DNA of 64,000 bases from Bacteroidota bacterium (lineage in GTDB: Bacteria > Bacteroidota > Bacteroidia > Chitinophagales > Chitinophagaceae). Of the stretch, positions 1 to 7,944 are shown one piece after another. The position numbers and the translations under genes are program-made. The DNA lies in NCBI GenBank assembly GCA_018267545.1, contig JAFDYG010000444.1, positions 1-64,000 on the forward strand. Reading direction: 5' to 3'. Position 1 is the stretch's first letter. The number at the start of each line of letters is the position of its first letter. The notes beneath the pieces were generated by a model. That model was not told where the DNA came from. It ran no database searches and saw only the letters and a program-made list of their open reading frames with translations.

Positions 1-1089
1 CGGCGCAAACCAAAATCCACTCCCCGGTGTAACGATCTGAGAAGTAGAATACCCCATTATAAAAAACAACGCAATAGTAACCGACTGGATCAAAAACCAA
101 TGACAGACATAATAGAAGAACGGAACACTCCCATAAACGGTCAGTACAGACCCCAGCCTGTTCCTCACACCTTCCGTCCTGCTCAATATAACCAGTGCAA
201 CCCCCAGCGTCATACACAAATACAATAACGAGCAGGGATACTTCGTCACATTGAAAAACGAAATCACCGACAACGCACCCGTCCTCTGCACCGACCAGGG
301 CGCCGGGTCCCCATAAATATTGAACGCCCGGAAAACAAAAAACAAACCCAGCATTCCCAATCCCGCATACAACAAAATCTTTTTCCGCCTAACCGTATCG
401 AACGAAGACCTGTAAACCGGCCCCAACGCATAACCCATCAACATCACCCCAGCCCAGGGCAGTATCGGATAAGGCACATTGATCACGCGCCCCCCGCCCA
501 ATGGAATCTCTCCCGCCCATCCGTTCCCCGATACGAACAATTACCAAAAGGCAGTTTTACCCGAAGCCCCGACATTCACCAAATCAAACACATTATGACC
601 GGCGAAAATCAAAAATCCCACCAACCCGATTAAAAAAGGCCCCGCCTTCACCCATATCAAAAGACCTAGCAGAATCATGCTCCCCCCGATAGCCCAGATC
701 ACCTGCAGCATAATATAGGAGTAGGAATAATTGAACGTTATCGCTGGACTGATGACCAGCACCTCGACAATCAGCAGCCATAATCCCCGCTTGAATAAAA
801 ACAGCGCCTGCTCTCCCGCTCCAGCTCCCCGCCCCGCCTCCGCTCCCCGCCTCGCCCCCGCCAGATACGCCGAAATCCCGCTCAAAAACACAAACGTAGG
901 CGCGCAAAAATGCGTAATCCACCTCGTCGCAAACAGCACCGGCGTCGTCACCGTCAAATCCGTAGCCTCAGGATGCCCCTTATGCAACGCATCCCTCACA
1001 TGGTCTATCGCCATGATAAGCGTCACCAGGCCGCGCAAAATATCAATGGATTCTATCCGGGACTTCGCCCCTGCAGTAGTATTGGACAT
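1..1089 (-). pseudogene. Interrupted DUF1624/heparan-alpha-glucosaminide acetyltransferase-like membrane protein, partial
   Basis: The first 182 codons (541-1089) start with MSNTTAGAKSRIESIDILRG and give several hydrophobic helices with the early ...DILRGLVTLIMAIDHVRD signature of the DUF1624/HGSNAT family of multi-helix membrane acyltransferase-like proteins. An in-frame TAA at 541-543 stops the frame after ...GKTAFW. Reading on in the same frame from 540 to 1 gives an uninterrupted continuation with family-like segments such as NVPYPILPWAGVMLMGYALG, then more membrane helices, running off the window edge. A single nonsense codon, with no frame change, therefore splits the gene. Either the gene is decayed or the base call is wrong. 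The acyl substrate is unknown. Confidence 0.75.
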
Positions 1090-1158
1090 AGCGCAATAAA
1101 TATAGGAAACAATTGAATGTTATACTAATATATTTAGTAAATTGCAGGAAAAGAGCCA
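1090..1158. promoter_or_regulatory. Divergent intergenic region with a 17-bp palindrome
   Basis: This 69-bp gap separates two divergently read genes and is AT-rich. It contains a perfect palindrome at 1123-1139 (TACTAATATATTTAGTA, arms around TATAT). The same stretch holds TATATTTA-like sequence resembling the Bacteroidota -7 element TANNTTTG, with a TTG at 1113. It could hold the promoter for the rightward gene and an operator, but only the palindrome is directly visible. Confidence 0.3.
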
Positions 1159-2448
1159 ATGTGGGATAGGATAAAGGAGAAGCTGGGCATCCTCGCCGAT
1201 TCGGCAAAATACGACGTATCCTGCGCTTCCAGCGGAAGCAAACGCAAGAACGAAAACAAAGGACTGGGCAACGCCAGCAACGGCATCTGCCACGCCTACA
1301 CCGAAGACGGACGGTGCGTCTCCCTGTTAAAAATTCTCCTCACCAATCATTGCATCTACGACTGCGCCTACTGCGTCAGCCGCCGCAGCAACGACGTCAA
1401 ACGCGCAGCCTTCACCGTTCAGGAAGTCGTCGACCTCACCATCAACTTCTACCGCCGCAACTATATCGAAGGCCTCTTCCTCAGCTCCGGCATCTTTAAA
1501 AACGCCGACTACACCATGGAACGCCTCGTCCTCGTAGCCAAAAAACTACGCACCGAACACAACTTCAACGGCTACATCCACCTCAAGCTCGTGCCCGGCG
1601 CCAGCAAAGAACTCGTCGAACAAGCCGGACAGTTCGCCGACCGCCTGAGCGTAAACATCGAAATCCCCACCGAAGAAGGCCTCCGCCTCCTCGCTCCCGA
1701 CAAAAAGCGCGAAGACATGCTCCACCCCATGCGCGTCCTAAAAAACGCCATCGACGAATCCGCCGACCGCGGCCCCCGTCCCTCAAGCCTCGCCCTCCCC
1801 GCTGCCGCGTCCCCCGCCAAATCCCGCCTCTTCGCCCCCGCCGGCCAAAGCACACAAATGGTCATCGGCGCAACCGCCGAACCCGACTTGACCATCTTAA
1901 AAATAGCCGACGCCTTCTACAAAAAAATGAAGCTCCGCCGCGTCTACTACTCCGGCTACGTCCCCATCTCCACCGACAACCGCCTCCCTGCCATCGGCAC
2001 CCCCGTCCCCCTCATCCGCGAAAACCGCCTCTACCAGGCCGACTGGCTAATCCGCTGGTACGGCTTCTCCGTCGATGAGCTCCTTTCCGCAAACCAGCCC
2101 TCCCTCGACATGGAAATCGACCCCAAACTAGCCTGGGCCCTGCAAAACCTACACGTCTTCCCCCTCGACATCAACACCGCCGACCTCTTACTCCTAAAAC
2201 GAATCCCCGGCATCGGCCTCCAATCGGCCGAACGCATCGTACAAGCCAGACGCTACAGTCCCCTCCACTGGGACCAGCTCAAAAAGATGGGAGTAGCCAT
2301 AAACCGCGCCCGCTATTTCATCATCTGCAAAGGCCTGCCCCAACAACCCAAAGACTACGCCGCAGAGCAAATCCGCCAATTCATCCTCTCCGCAGGACAC
2401 AGCAAGTACCACCCCAACTTTTCACCACAGCTAGCCCTTTTCCAATGA
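1159..2448 (+). CDS. Putative DNA modification/repair radical SAM protein
   Basis: The 429-residue protein has a radical SAM CxxxCxxC near residue 65 (NHCIYDCAYC), followed by family-like text (LFLSSGIFKNADYTMERL). It ends with a helix-hairpin-helix DNA-binding segment around residues 340-365 (LLLKRIPGIGLQSAERIVQA). This matches the TIGR03916 type that is linked to a uracil-DNA-glycosylase-like partner. The next gene overlaps by 4 nt (ATGA) and is exactly that partner (TIGR03915/DUF4130 type), so the two are presumably co-translated. The protein carries a low-complexity Ala/Pro/Ser insertion around residues 203-225. Its chemistry is not established in the family; a role in repair or base modification is inferred from the HhH domain and pairing. 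Confidence 0.88.
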   Translation: MWDRIKEKLGILADSAKYDVSCASSGSKRKNENKGLGNASNGICHAYTEDGRCVSLLKILLTNHCIYDCAYCVSRRSNDVKRAAFTVQEVVDLTINFYRRNYIEGLFLSSGIFKNADYTMERLVLVAKKLRTEHNFNGYIHLKLVPGASKELVEQAGQFADRLSVNIEIPTEEGLRLLAPDKKREDMLHPMRVLKNAIDESADRGPRPSSLALPAAASPAKSRLFAPAGQSTQMVIGATAEPDLTILKIADAFYKKMKLRRVYYSGYVPISTDNRLPAIGTPVPLIRENRLYQADWLIRWYGFSVDELLSANQPSLDMEIDPKLAWALQNLHVFPLDINTADLLLLKRIPGIGLQSAERIVQARRYSPLHWDQLKKMGVAINRARYFIICKGLPQQPKDYAAEQIRQFILSAGHSKYHPNFSPQLALFQ

Positions 2449-3242
2449 ACACAGTAATCTACGACGGCACATTCGAAGGCTGGCTCTCTACCGTATTCGA
2501 AGTCTACGAACGCAGGCTCGACGACGTACGCATCATAGAAAACGACGCCCCCTCTCTCTTCGGAAATAGCATCACCATAACCTCCGACGAAGCAAAGGCC
2601 CACCGCGTCTGGAAAGGACTCTGCGCCCGCATCTCCATAAACGCCGCAAAACAGCTCTATCGCAGCTTCCTCTCCGAAGAAAAGGGTAGGGAAGACCACC
2701 TACTTGCCTACGCCCGCTACGCCCTATCGGCCAAACTATCGATCGAATACGACTACGCCCACCCCTCCGTCCGCTATGTAATCGATACCGACAAGAAAGT
2801 ACGCCGCGAGAAACACCGCATGGAAGCCTTCGTCCGCTTCGCCCTCACCGCCGACCAAATCTACTACGCCACCGTCAGCCCCGACTTCAACGTCCTTCCC
2901 CTCATCCGCCGCCACTTCGAACAACGCTACGCCGACCAGCGTTGGCTCATATACGACACCCACCGCAAATACGGCATCTACTACGACCTCCACCAAACCC
3001 TCCCCGTCACCATCGAACCCGCCAACCCCGCCTGCCCTGCCGACCCCGCCTGCCCCGCTGACCCCTCGCTCCCCGATTCCCCCAACCCCATCTTCACCCC
3101 CGACGAAACCCAATACCAGGACCTCTGGCGCCACTACTTCCAAAAAGTAAACATCGGCGCCCGCAAAAACCTAAAGCTCCACCTCCGCCACATGCCCACC
3201 CGCTATTGGAAGTACCTCCCAGAAAAAAGGCCGTCTCTCTGA
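2445..3242 (+). CDS. DUF4130 / probable DNA metabolism protein (partner of the radical SAM gene)
   Basis: The 265-residue protein resembles the TIGR03915/DUF4130 family, with N-terminal NTVIYDGTFEGWLSTVFEVYE and a C-terminal Tyr/Arg-rich uracil-DNA-glycosylase-like region (YFQKVNIGARKN...HMPTRYWKYLPE). Its start overlaps the stop of the radical SAM gene by 4 nt, so translation is probably coupled. The DUF4130 part is interrupted by a Pro/Ala/Cys/Asp-rich insertion encoded by an 18-bp tandem repeat at 3025-3060. The last codons overlap a stem-loop that terminates the opposite-strand operon. The biochemical activity is unknown; a role in DNA repair or metabolism comes from the known pairing. 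Confidence 0.85.
   Translation: MNTVIYDGTFEGWLSTVFEVYERRLDDVRIIENDAPSLFGNSITITSDEAKAHRVWKGLCARISINAAKQLYRSFLSEEKGREDHLLAYARYALSAKLSIEYDYAHPSVRYVIDTDKKVRREKHRMEAFVRFALTADQIYYATVSPDFNVLPLIRRHFEQRYADQRWLIYDTHRKYGIYYDLHQTLPVTIEPANPACPADPACPADPSLPDSPNPIFTPDETQYQDLWRHYFQKVNIGARKNLKLHLRHMPTRYWKYLPEKRPSL
3025..3060. repeat. In-frame 18-bp tandem repeat (2 units plus a partial)
   Basis: Two adjacent 18-bp units at 3025-3042 and 3043-3060 (ACCCCGCCTGCCCYGCYG) are followed by the start of a third. They encode the NPACPADPACPADPS insertion in the DUF4130 protein. The unit length is a multiple of three, so copy-number change would keep the frame. Confidence 0.8.
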
Positions 3243-3249
3243 GACGGCC
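3222..3249 (-). terminator. Intrinsic terminator of the SusCD operon, overlapping the opposite gene's 3' end
   Basis: A perfect 9-bp stem GGCCGTCTC / GAGACGGCC with a TCT loop lies at 3229-3249. Read on the minus strand it is followed directly by six T residues (3228-3223), the classical layout. It lies just past the SusD stop at 3273. On the plus strand no T-tract follows, and the left arm falls within the last codons of the DUF4130 gene. Confidence 0.75.
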
Positions 3250-3272
3250 CTATACACAACGAAAAAAAACTA

Positions 3273-4712
3273 TCAATTCTTATCGAACCACAACCTCGTT
3301 GTCAGCAAATCATCCCCCTGATGCTGCACCGCCTTCGTGTAGCTCGCCCCATTCAGCGACTGCTCCGAACCCGGATAGATAAACCGCAAAGGAAACTTCC
3401 CGCCCAACGTCCCCGCCACAGCCGGCGTCAGCTGGGGATAGTCCAGCCGCCTCCACTCCGCAAAAGCCTCCAGCCCCTGTCCAAAAAGAGCTATCCACTT
3501 CTGATCCCCAATCGACTTCTTATAATTGGCCGCATTATATTGCACCGACGCCTGCGCCAGATAATTCCCCGTCACCGTCGCATCCTTGATCCCATACTGA
3601 TCCAGGCTGGCCAGCACGGCTTGCTTGTAAAGATCGGCCGCATCCCCCGTCGTAAACCCACGCGAAACCGCCTCTGAAAGACCAAACAACACCTCCGCAT
3701 AGCTTACGATCACCGCCGGCGCATGCGGCGCCCTGAAATAATCCCCCGGCCGCGAAGTCTTGCTCAAACCCAGGTTATTCGCATTCCCGGTCAGCAAACC
3801 ATTGGGAACCCCGACATATCCATGCGGCGCATCATCCGTCACCTGCGCATACACCGGCAGCCGCGGGTCATTCAGCGCCGCAAGCCTGTCCACGATGGTC
3901 TTGCTGATCCGATAGTCCTGCCGCGTATCGAACGTAAGGCTCACCGGGTTCTGGTTGGGCGAGTCCTGGTAGACCAGCGCCGCCAGGTCAGCATTGCTCT
4001 CGAAATAGCCCCCGCCCTCGCTCTTGATATCGGCCAGCACCTGGCCCGCAAGAGTCGGCTCCTGGTCTGCAATCCGCAACGCGATCCGCAGCCGCAGCGC
4101 ATTGACGAACTTCTTCCAGCTGGCGATCTTCCCGCCATAGATCACGTCACCCGCTATTGCCGGTCCGGAAGGGTCCAAAAGCGACTGAGCAGTTTTAAGA
4201 TCGTTCAGCAGCCCCAGGTACACATCCCGCTGCGTATCGTACGCCGGCGTTAGGAAGCTATCGATATTCCCCGCCTGCTTGTACGGAATATCTCCATACG
4301 CATCCGTCAAAATCTGGAACGTCCAGGAACGAAGCGCCAGCGCCACTCCCTTGTAGTTTTTATTCTGCTGGGCATCGCCTATAGCAATAACCTTATTCAG
4401 ATCGGTGATGCTCTGTGAATACAGCTGCTTCCACAAAGACGTAAAGCTGCTGTTATTGAAAATGTATCGATCCGGGTCCGTATACTGAATCTTCGCCCAG
4501 TGTTGGACGAACAACAAAGAGCTATTCAGATTGTTATCCACTCCCCAGTATGCATCTGCCGTCAGCTTCTGAGCCGCCGTTAGCAGATAGTCCGGCTGCG
4601 GATTCTCCGTAGCGTTGGGATTCTTGTTGATATTCGCCAGCTCTTTCTTGCAAGACGCCGTACCGAGTAGCAAAGCGCCCAGGATAAATTTATATATCGT
4701 CTTCATCGTCAT
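3273..4712 (-). CDS. SusD/RagB-family outer-membrane lipoprotein
   Basis: The 479-residue protein has an N-terminal lipoprotein signal (GALLLGTASCKKE, Cys about residue 21) and the Asn/Pro-rich entry typical of SusD_2-type proteins (NINKNPNATENPQPDYLL). TPR-like helical repeats form the ligand-binding body. It ends ...AVQHQGDDLLTTRLWFDKN, usual for the family. The ATG at 4712 overlaps the original SusC stop as TAATG, so the pair was built for coupled translation; an alternative ATG lies two codons in. SusD proteins sit on the SusC barrel at the cell surface and capture glycans or peptides. The substrate here is not evident because no degradative enzyme is adjacent. Confidence 0.9.
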   Translation of the reverse strand: MTMKTIYKFILGALLLGTASCKKELANINKNPNATENPQPDYLLTAAQKLTADAYWGVDNNLNSSLLFVQHWAKIQYTDPDRYIFNNSSFTSLWKQLYSQSITDLNKVIAIGDAQQNKNYKGVALALRSWTFQILTDAYGDIPYKQAGNIDSFLTPAYDTQRDVYLGLLNDLKTAQSLLDPSGPAIAGDVIYGGKIASWKKFVNALRLRIALRIADQEPTLAGQVLADIKSEGGGYFESNADLAALVYQDSPNQNPVSLTFDTRQDYRISKTIVDRLAALNDPRLPVYAQVTDDAPHGYVGVPNGLLTGNANNLGLSKTSRPGDYFRAPHAPAVIVSYAEVLFGLSEAVSRGFTTGDAADLYKQAVLASLDQYGIKDATVTGNYLAQASVQYNAANYKKSIGDQKWIALFGQGLEAFAEWRRLDYPQLTPAVAGTLGGKFPLRFIYPGSEQSLNGASYTKAVQHQGDDLLTTRLWFDKN

Positions 4713-4918
4713 TAAAATTTGAAGTTTACATTGATACCATAGCTCCGCGTTCCGGGAAGGCTGAGGTCTTCCAATCCCTGCCCGTTACCCGTATTGAAAG
4801 CCGTCTCAGGGTCCACATTGGGGACGTTCTTATGGATGATCCAAAGATTCCGCCCTACCAGGCTGACCGTCGCACCCGTGAACTTGATGGCCTGTATCCA
4901 CTTCGCAGGAACCTCATA
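4712..4918 (-). other. Out-of-frame 3' tail of the SusC gene
   Basis: From 4918 down to 4712 another frame reads YEVPAKWIQAIKFTGATVSL and later GRNLWIIHKNVPNVDPETAF, ending GINVNFKF and TAA. This is the standard C-terminal strand region of a SusC protein. It is displaced from the main reading frame by a 1-nt loss at about 4918-4920 (AAGCTC-GC-TATGAG). The tail comprises 68 codons plus a stop. Confidence 0.85.
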
Positions 4919-7857
4919 GCGAGCTTTACTTCCCGCAGCTTGACAAAAGAGGAGCTATAAATCCATGCCTCGTCGAAATTATTCAGCGCCTTGTAATACT
5001 GTGAAGCCGGGATGATCGCCTGGTTGGCCTTGCCATCCTTGGTTACGCCCTTGAAGATGATCCCGTCGTCGTAAGTTTTGCCGCCGGCGGTATAGGACAA
5101 TCCGCCATGTGCCGCATCCCGTCCCGGCAACGTGCTCTCCAATACACCCGTGTACACACCCGTCGCATTCGTAGAGGAATACTGCCTCCCGCCAAAAGAT
5201 CCGTCCACCAGCACGCTCAACGAAATGTGATCATAGGTGAAGGTATTGGTGATGCCGCCCAGCCAGTCCGGGGTATACTTACCCAGCACCTTGTTGGTAG
5301 GATTGGTCGCAGGGGTTCCATCGTCATTGACTATTATCTGCCCCTGCGCGTCACGCAGGAAAGCCGTCCCGAACAAGCTGCCATAAGCCTGCCCGACCGT
5401 AGCCACTGTCTGGATGGAACCATCGCTGCCCAGCACATAATTTTTCAACAAGCCCTGATTATCTAATGACTGCAGCCGGCTTCGATTGGCCGCATAATTG
5501 GCGTTGACATCCCAGGTAAAGTGCGTCGTCTTCACCGGGACAAAGCCAAGCTGAACCTCGATGCCCTTGTTATTGAGCCGACCCGCATTGACCAGCTTCT
5601 GCGAGTAACCCGTGGTATTGCTCACATCTACGTTCAAAATCTGGTTGTAGCTGCTGCTATGATAAAGGCTTAGGTCTAATCGAACCCTGTTGTTGAAGAA
5701 ACCCGCTTCCAGCCCGATTTCCTCCGAGGTCGTCGTCTCCGGCTTAAGATTCGGATTCAGGTCCAGCGTACCCGCCGTCAGCTGAGGATTGGAACCGAAA
5801 GTAGGCGTAATAAATGGATACGTATTCAGCAGCTGGTACGCCGTCGCATCCGCCCCAACCTTGGACCACCCACCCCGCACCTTGGCATAGCTCAGGGCGT
5901 CGCTCTTGATATCGAACGCATCCGACAGGACCAGCGAAGCGCTCACCGAGGGGTAAAAGTAGGATAGGTTGTTGATCGGTAGGGTAGAAGCCCAGTCGTT
6001 ACGAGCCGTGAAGTTTACAAAAGCATAATTCTTGTAGCTCAGCTGCGCCGACCCGAACAGGCTATACGTCTTCAGCTTGTAGAAATTATTCGAAGAGACC
6101 AGCGGGTCCCTCGAATTGGTCAGGGTGTAAAGACCCGCGACCGCCAGCCGGGGAGCCTTCTGATCATTCTCCTGGAAAGACTTGGTCCGCAGATTGGTCC
6201 CGCCCAGGACCTCGAAACCAAAATCCTCATTGAGCTTCTTATTATAATTCAACGTAAACTCCGTATTGGTCTCGCTGATGGTATAAGCATCTTCCTCATA
6301 GGAGCCGAACGGCGTACCGCTCGTGCCATACGCGATCTTCAGCTTGCGCCGGTCCGTATAATAATCGGTAGCCGACTTCAGATTGGCCGTCAGCTCGCTG
6401 GTGATCTTATAGCTCAGACCGATGTTGCCGATAAGCCGATCCCTGCGCTGACTCACCGTATTTTGATTGGCGACGAAGAAAGGATTGCTATAATAGGCAT
6501 TGTTCCAGTTCAGCGGACTGCCCGTGCTATTGTAATGGTCGCGCAGCTTGTCCATATCGACCTGCCGGCCCATCCAGATGAACTGGAGCATCGTGCTCGT
6601 AGACCGCTTCCCGCCCGAACCCGGCAAGTTGCCCGAGTTGGTCTGCACATAATTGGCATTGACGGAGAGCGTCAGCTTCGGGTCCAGCTTCAGCGTGGAG
6701 TTGATGGAGAAGTTATTCCGCCCCAGATCGCTATTGGGAATGACACCAAACATCTTCTGCGTATTCACGCCAAATCGATAGTCGTACTTGTCCCCCGCAT
6801 CGCCGATCGAAACCCCATTGCTATAGCTGACACCCGTCTTGAAAAAGCTCTTCACATTGTCCGGATGAGCGACGAAGGGCTGCGGCGTTCCATCGAAGAA
6901 CTGCGGTATCAGCTGGCCATTCATCTTCGGCCCCCAGCTCTCGTCCACATTGTCGTTGACACCGCCGCCCGCACCATCCTTATATGCAAACTCCCCATTG
7001 GCGCCCTGCCCAAACACATTCTGATACTTCGGCAGCGTCAGCAGATTGTCGAAGCTCGTATTCGAATTGACCGTAATTCCGACCCCCTTCTTCTTCCTGC
7101 CGCTCTTGGTCTTGATCAGCACCACACCATGCGCCGCCCGCGAACCATACAAAGCCGCCGCATTAGGCCCTTTCAAAAAGCTGATCGACTCGATATCGTT
7201 GGGATTGATGTCCGAAATAGGATTGGCAAAATCCCGCGAAGGAGCCGTACCCACCTGCTGGTCATTATCCACCGGAAATCCATTGATGACAAACAAGGGC
7301 TGGTTGTTCCCCGAGATCGAAGTCTCCCCCCGGATCACAATCCGCGAAGACCCCATATCCCCCTGGCTGTTCGTAACCCTGACACCCGCAACCTTTCCCT
7401 CGATCGTATTGACCAGGTTCGGCTCCGACGTCTCCGAGATATCCTTCGACTTCAGCTCCTGCACCGCATACCCCAGCGACTTCTTCTGCCGCACGATACC
7501 CAGCGCGGTCACCACTACTTCGTTTAGCGACCCTTTAGCCTGCTCCAGCGATACCTGCAACGCCGTCTCCGACGCCGGCAGCTCCACCGGACTATACCCG
7601 ACAAAGCTAAACTGCAATACCTCCCGTAAACCCGCCTGTATCTCGAATTTACCCTCCGTATTCGTCTGCGTCGTCCGCCCGCTTCCCTTCACCCTGACGG
7701 TAACGCCATCCAGCGGCAACCCATCCGGTTTTCCAGTAACTACGCCTTTTACAACGATTGATTGAGCTTGAGAAGAGAAGGAAAAAATAATAAGCATTAG
7801 TCCGGCCAATAACAGCCCATGCCTGTCCGGCACAAGTGCGGTTAGCAACTTCTTCAT
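4855..7857 (-). CDS. SusC/RagA-family TonB-linked outer-membrane protein, frameshifted near the 3' end
   Basis: The protein has a signal peptide (residues 1-32, ending FSSQAQS), a carboxypeptidase-regulatory-like domain (about 35-115), a plug with the RagA-type sequence (SLNEVVVTALGIVRQKKSLG, then PLFVINGFPVDND), and a long beta-barrel. The frame is normal until residue about 980 (VKLREVKLA), after which 20 unrelated residues (MRFLRSGYRP...) precede a premature stop at 4855. The true C-terminal 68 residues lie in another frame (4712-4918). The predicted product therefore lacks the last strands and C-terminal Phe that barrels usually need for assembly. Such proteins import oligomers with SusD across the outer membrane. 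The defect may be real or a sequence error. Confidence 0.85.
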   Translation of the reverse strand: MKKLLTALVPDRHGLLLAGLMLIIFSFSSQAQSIVVKGVVTGKPDGLPLDGVTVRVKGSGRTTQTNTEGKFEIQAGLREVLQFSFVGYSPVELPASETALQVSLEQAKGSLNEVVVTALGIVRQKKSLGYAVQELKSKDISETSEPNLVNTIEGKVAGVRVTNSQGDMGSSRIVIRGETSISGNNQPLFVINGFPVDNDQQVGTAPSRDFANPISDINPNDIESISFLKGPNAAALYGSRAAHGVVLIKTKSGRKKKGVGITVNSNTSFDNLLTLPKYQNVFGQGANGEFAYKDGAGGGVNDNVDESWGPKMNGQLIPQFFDGTPQPFVAHPDNVKSFFKTGVSYSNGVSIGDAGDKYDYRFGVNTQKMFGVIPNSDLGRNNFSINSTLKLDPKLTLSVNANYVQTNSGNLPGSGGKRSTSTMLQFIWMGRQVDMDKLRDHYNSTGSPLNWNNAYYSNPFFVANQNTVSQRRDRLIGNIGLSYKITSELTANLKSATDYYTDRRKLKIAYGTSGTPFGSYEEDAYTISETNTEFTLNYNKKLNEDFGFEVLGGTNLRTKSFQENDQKAPRLAVAGLYTLTNSRDPLVSSNNFYKLKTYSLFGSAQLSYKNYAFVNFTARNDWASTLPINNLSYFYPSVSASLVLSDAFDIKSDALSYAKVRGGWSKVGADATAYQLLNTYPFITPTFGSNPQLTAGTLDLNPNLKPETTTSEEIGLEAGFFNNRVRLDLSLYHSSSYNQILNVDVSNTTGYSQKLVNAGRLNNKGIEVQLGFVPVKTTHFTWDVNANYAANRSRLQSLDNQGLLKNYVLGSDGSIQTVATVGQAYGSLFGTAFLRDAQGQIIVNDDGTPATNPTNKVLGKYTPDWLGGITNTFTYDHISLSVLVDGSFGGRQYSSTNATGVYTGVLESTLPGRDAAHGGLSYTAGGKTYDDGIIFKGVTKDGKANQAIIPASQYYKALNNFDEAWIYSSSFVKLREVKLAMRFLRSGYRPSSSRVRRSAW

Positions 7858-7944
7858 AACAGTGAATTTTTGTGACTCGATAGTGTTCGAACCGCAAAGA
7901 TAAACCCTACTTAATTACTGGACTAATATTTTTTATTGTATAAA

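Noticed and set aside
6463..7527. Long open frame (354 codons) on the plus strand inside the SusC gene
   Set aside because: It mirrors a clear SusC frame, is Arg/Ile/His-rich with no domain, and lies opposite to strongly conserved plug sequence. It is an artefact of GC-rich codons.
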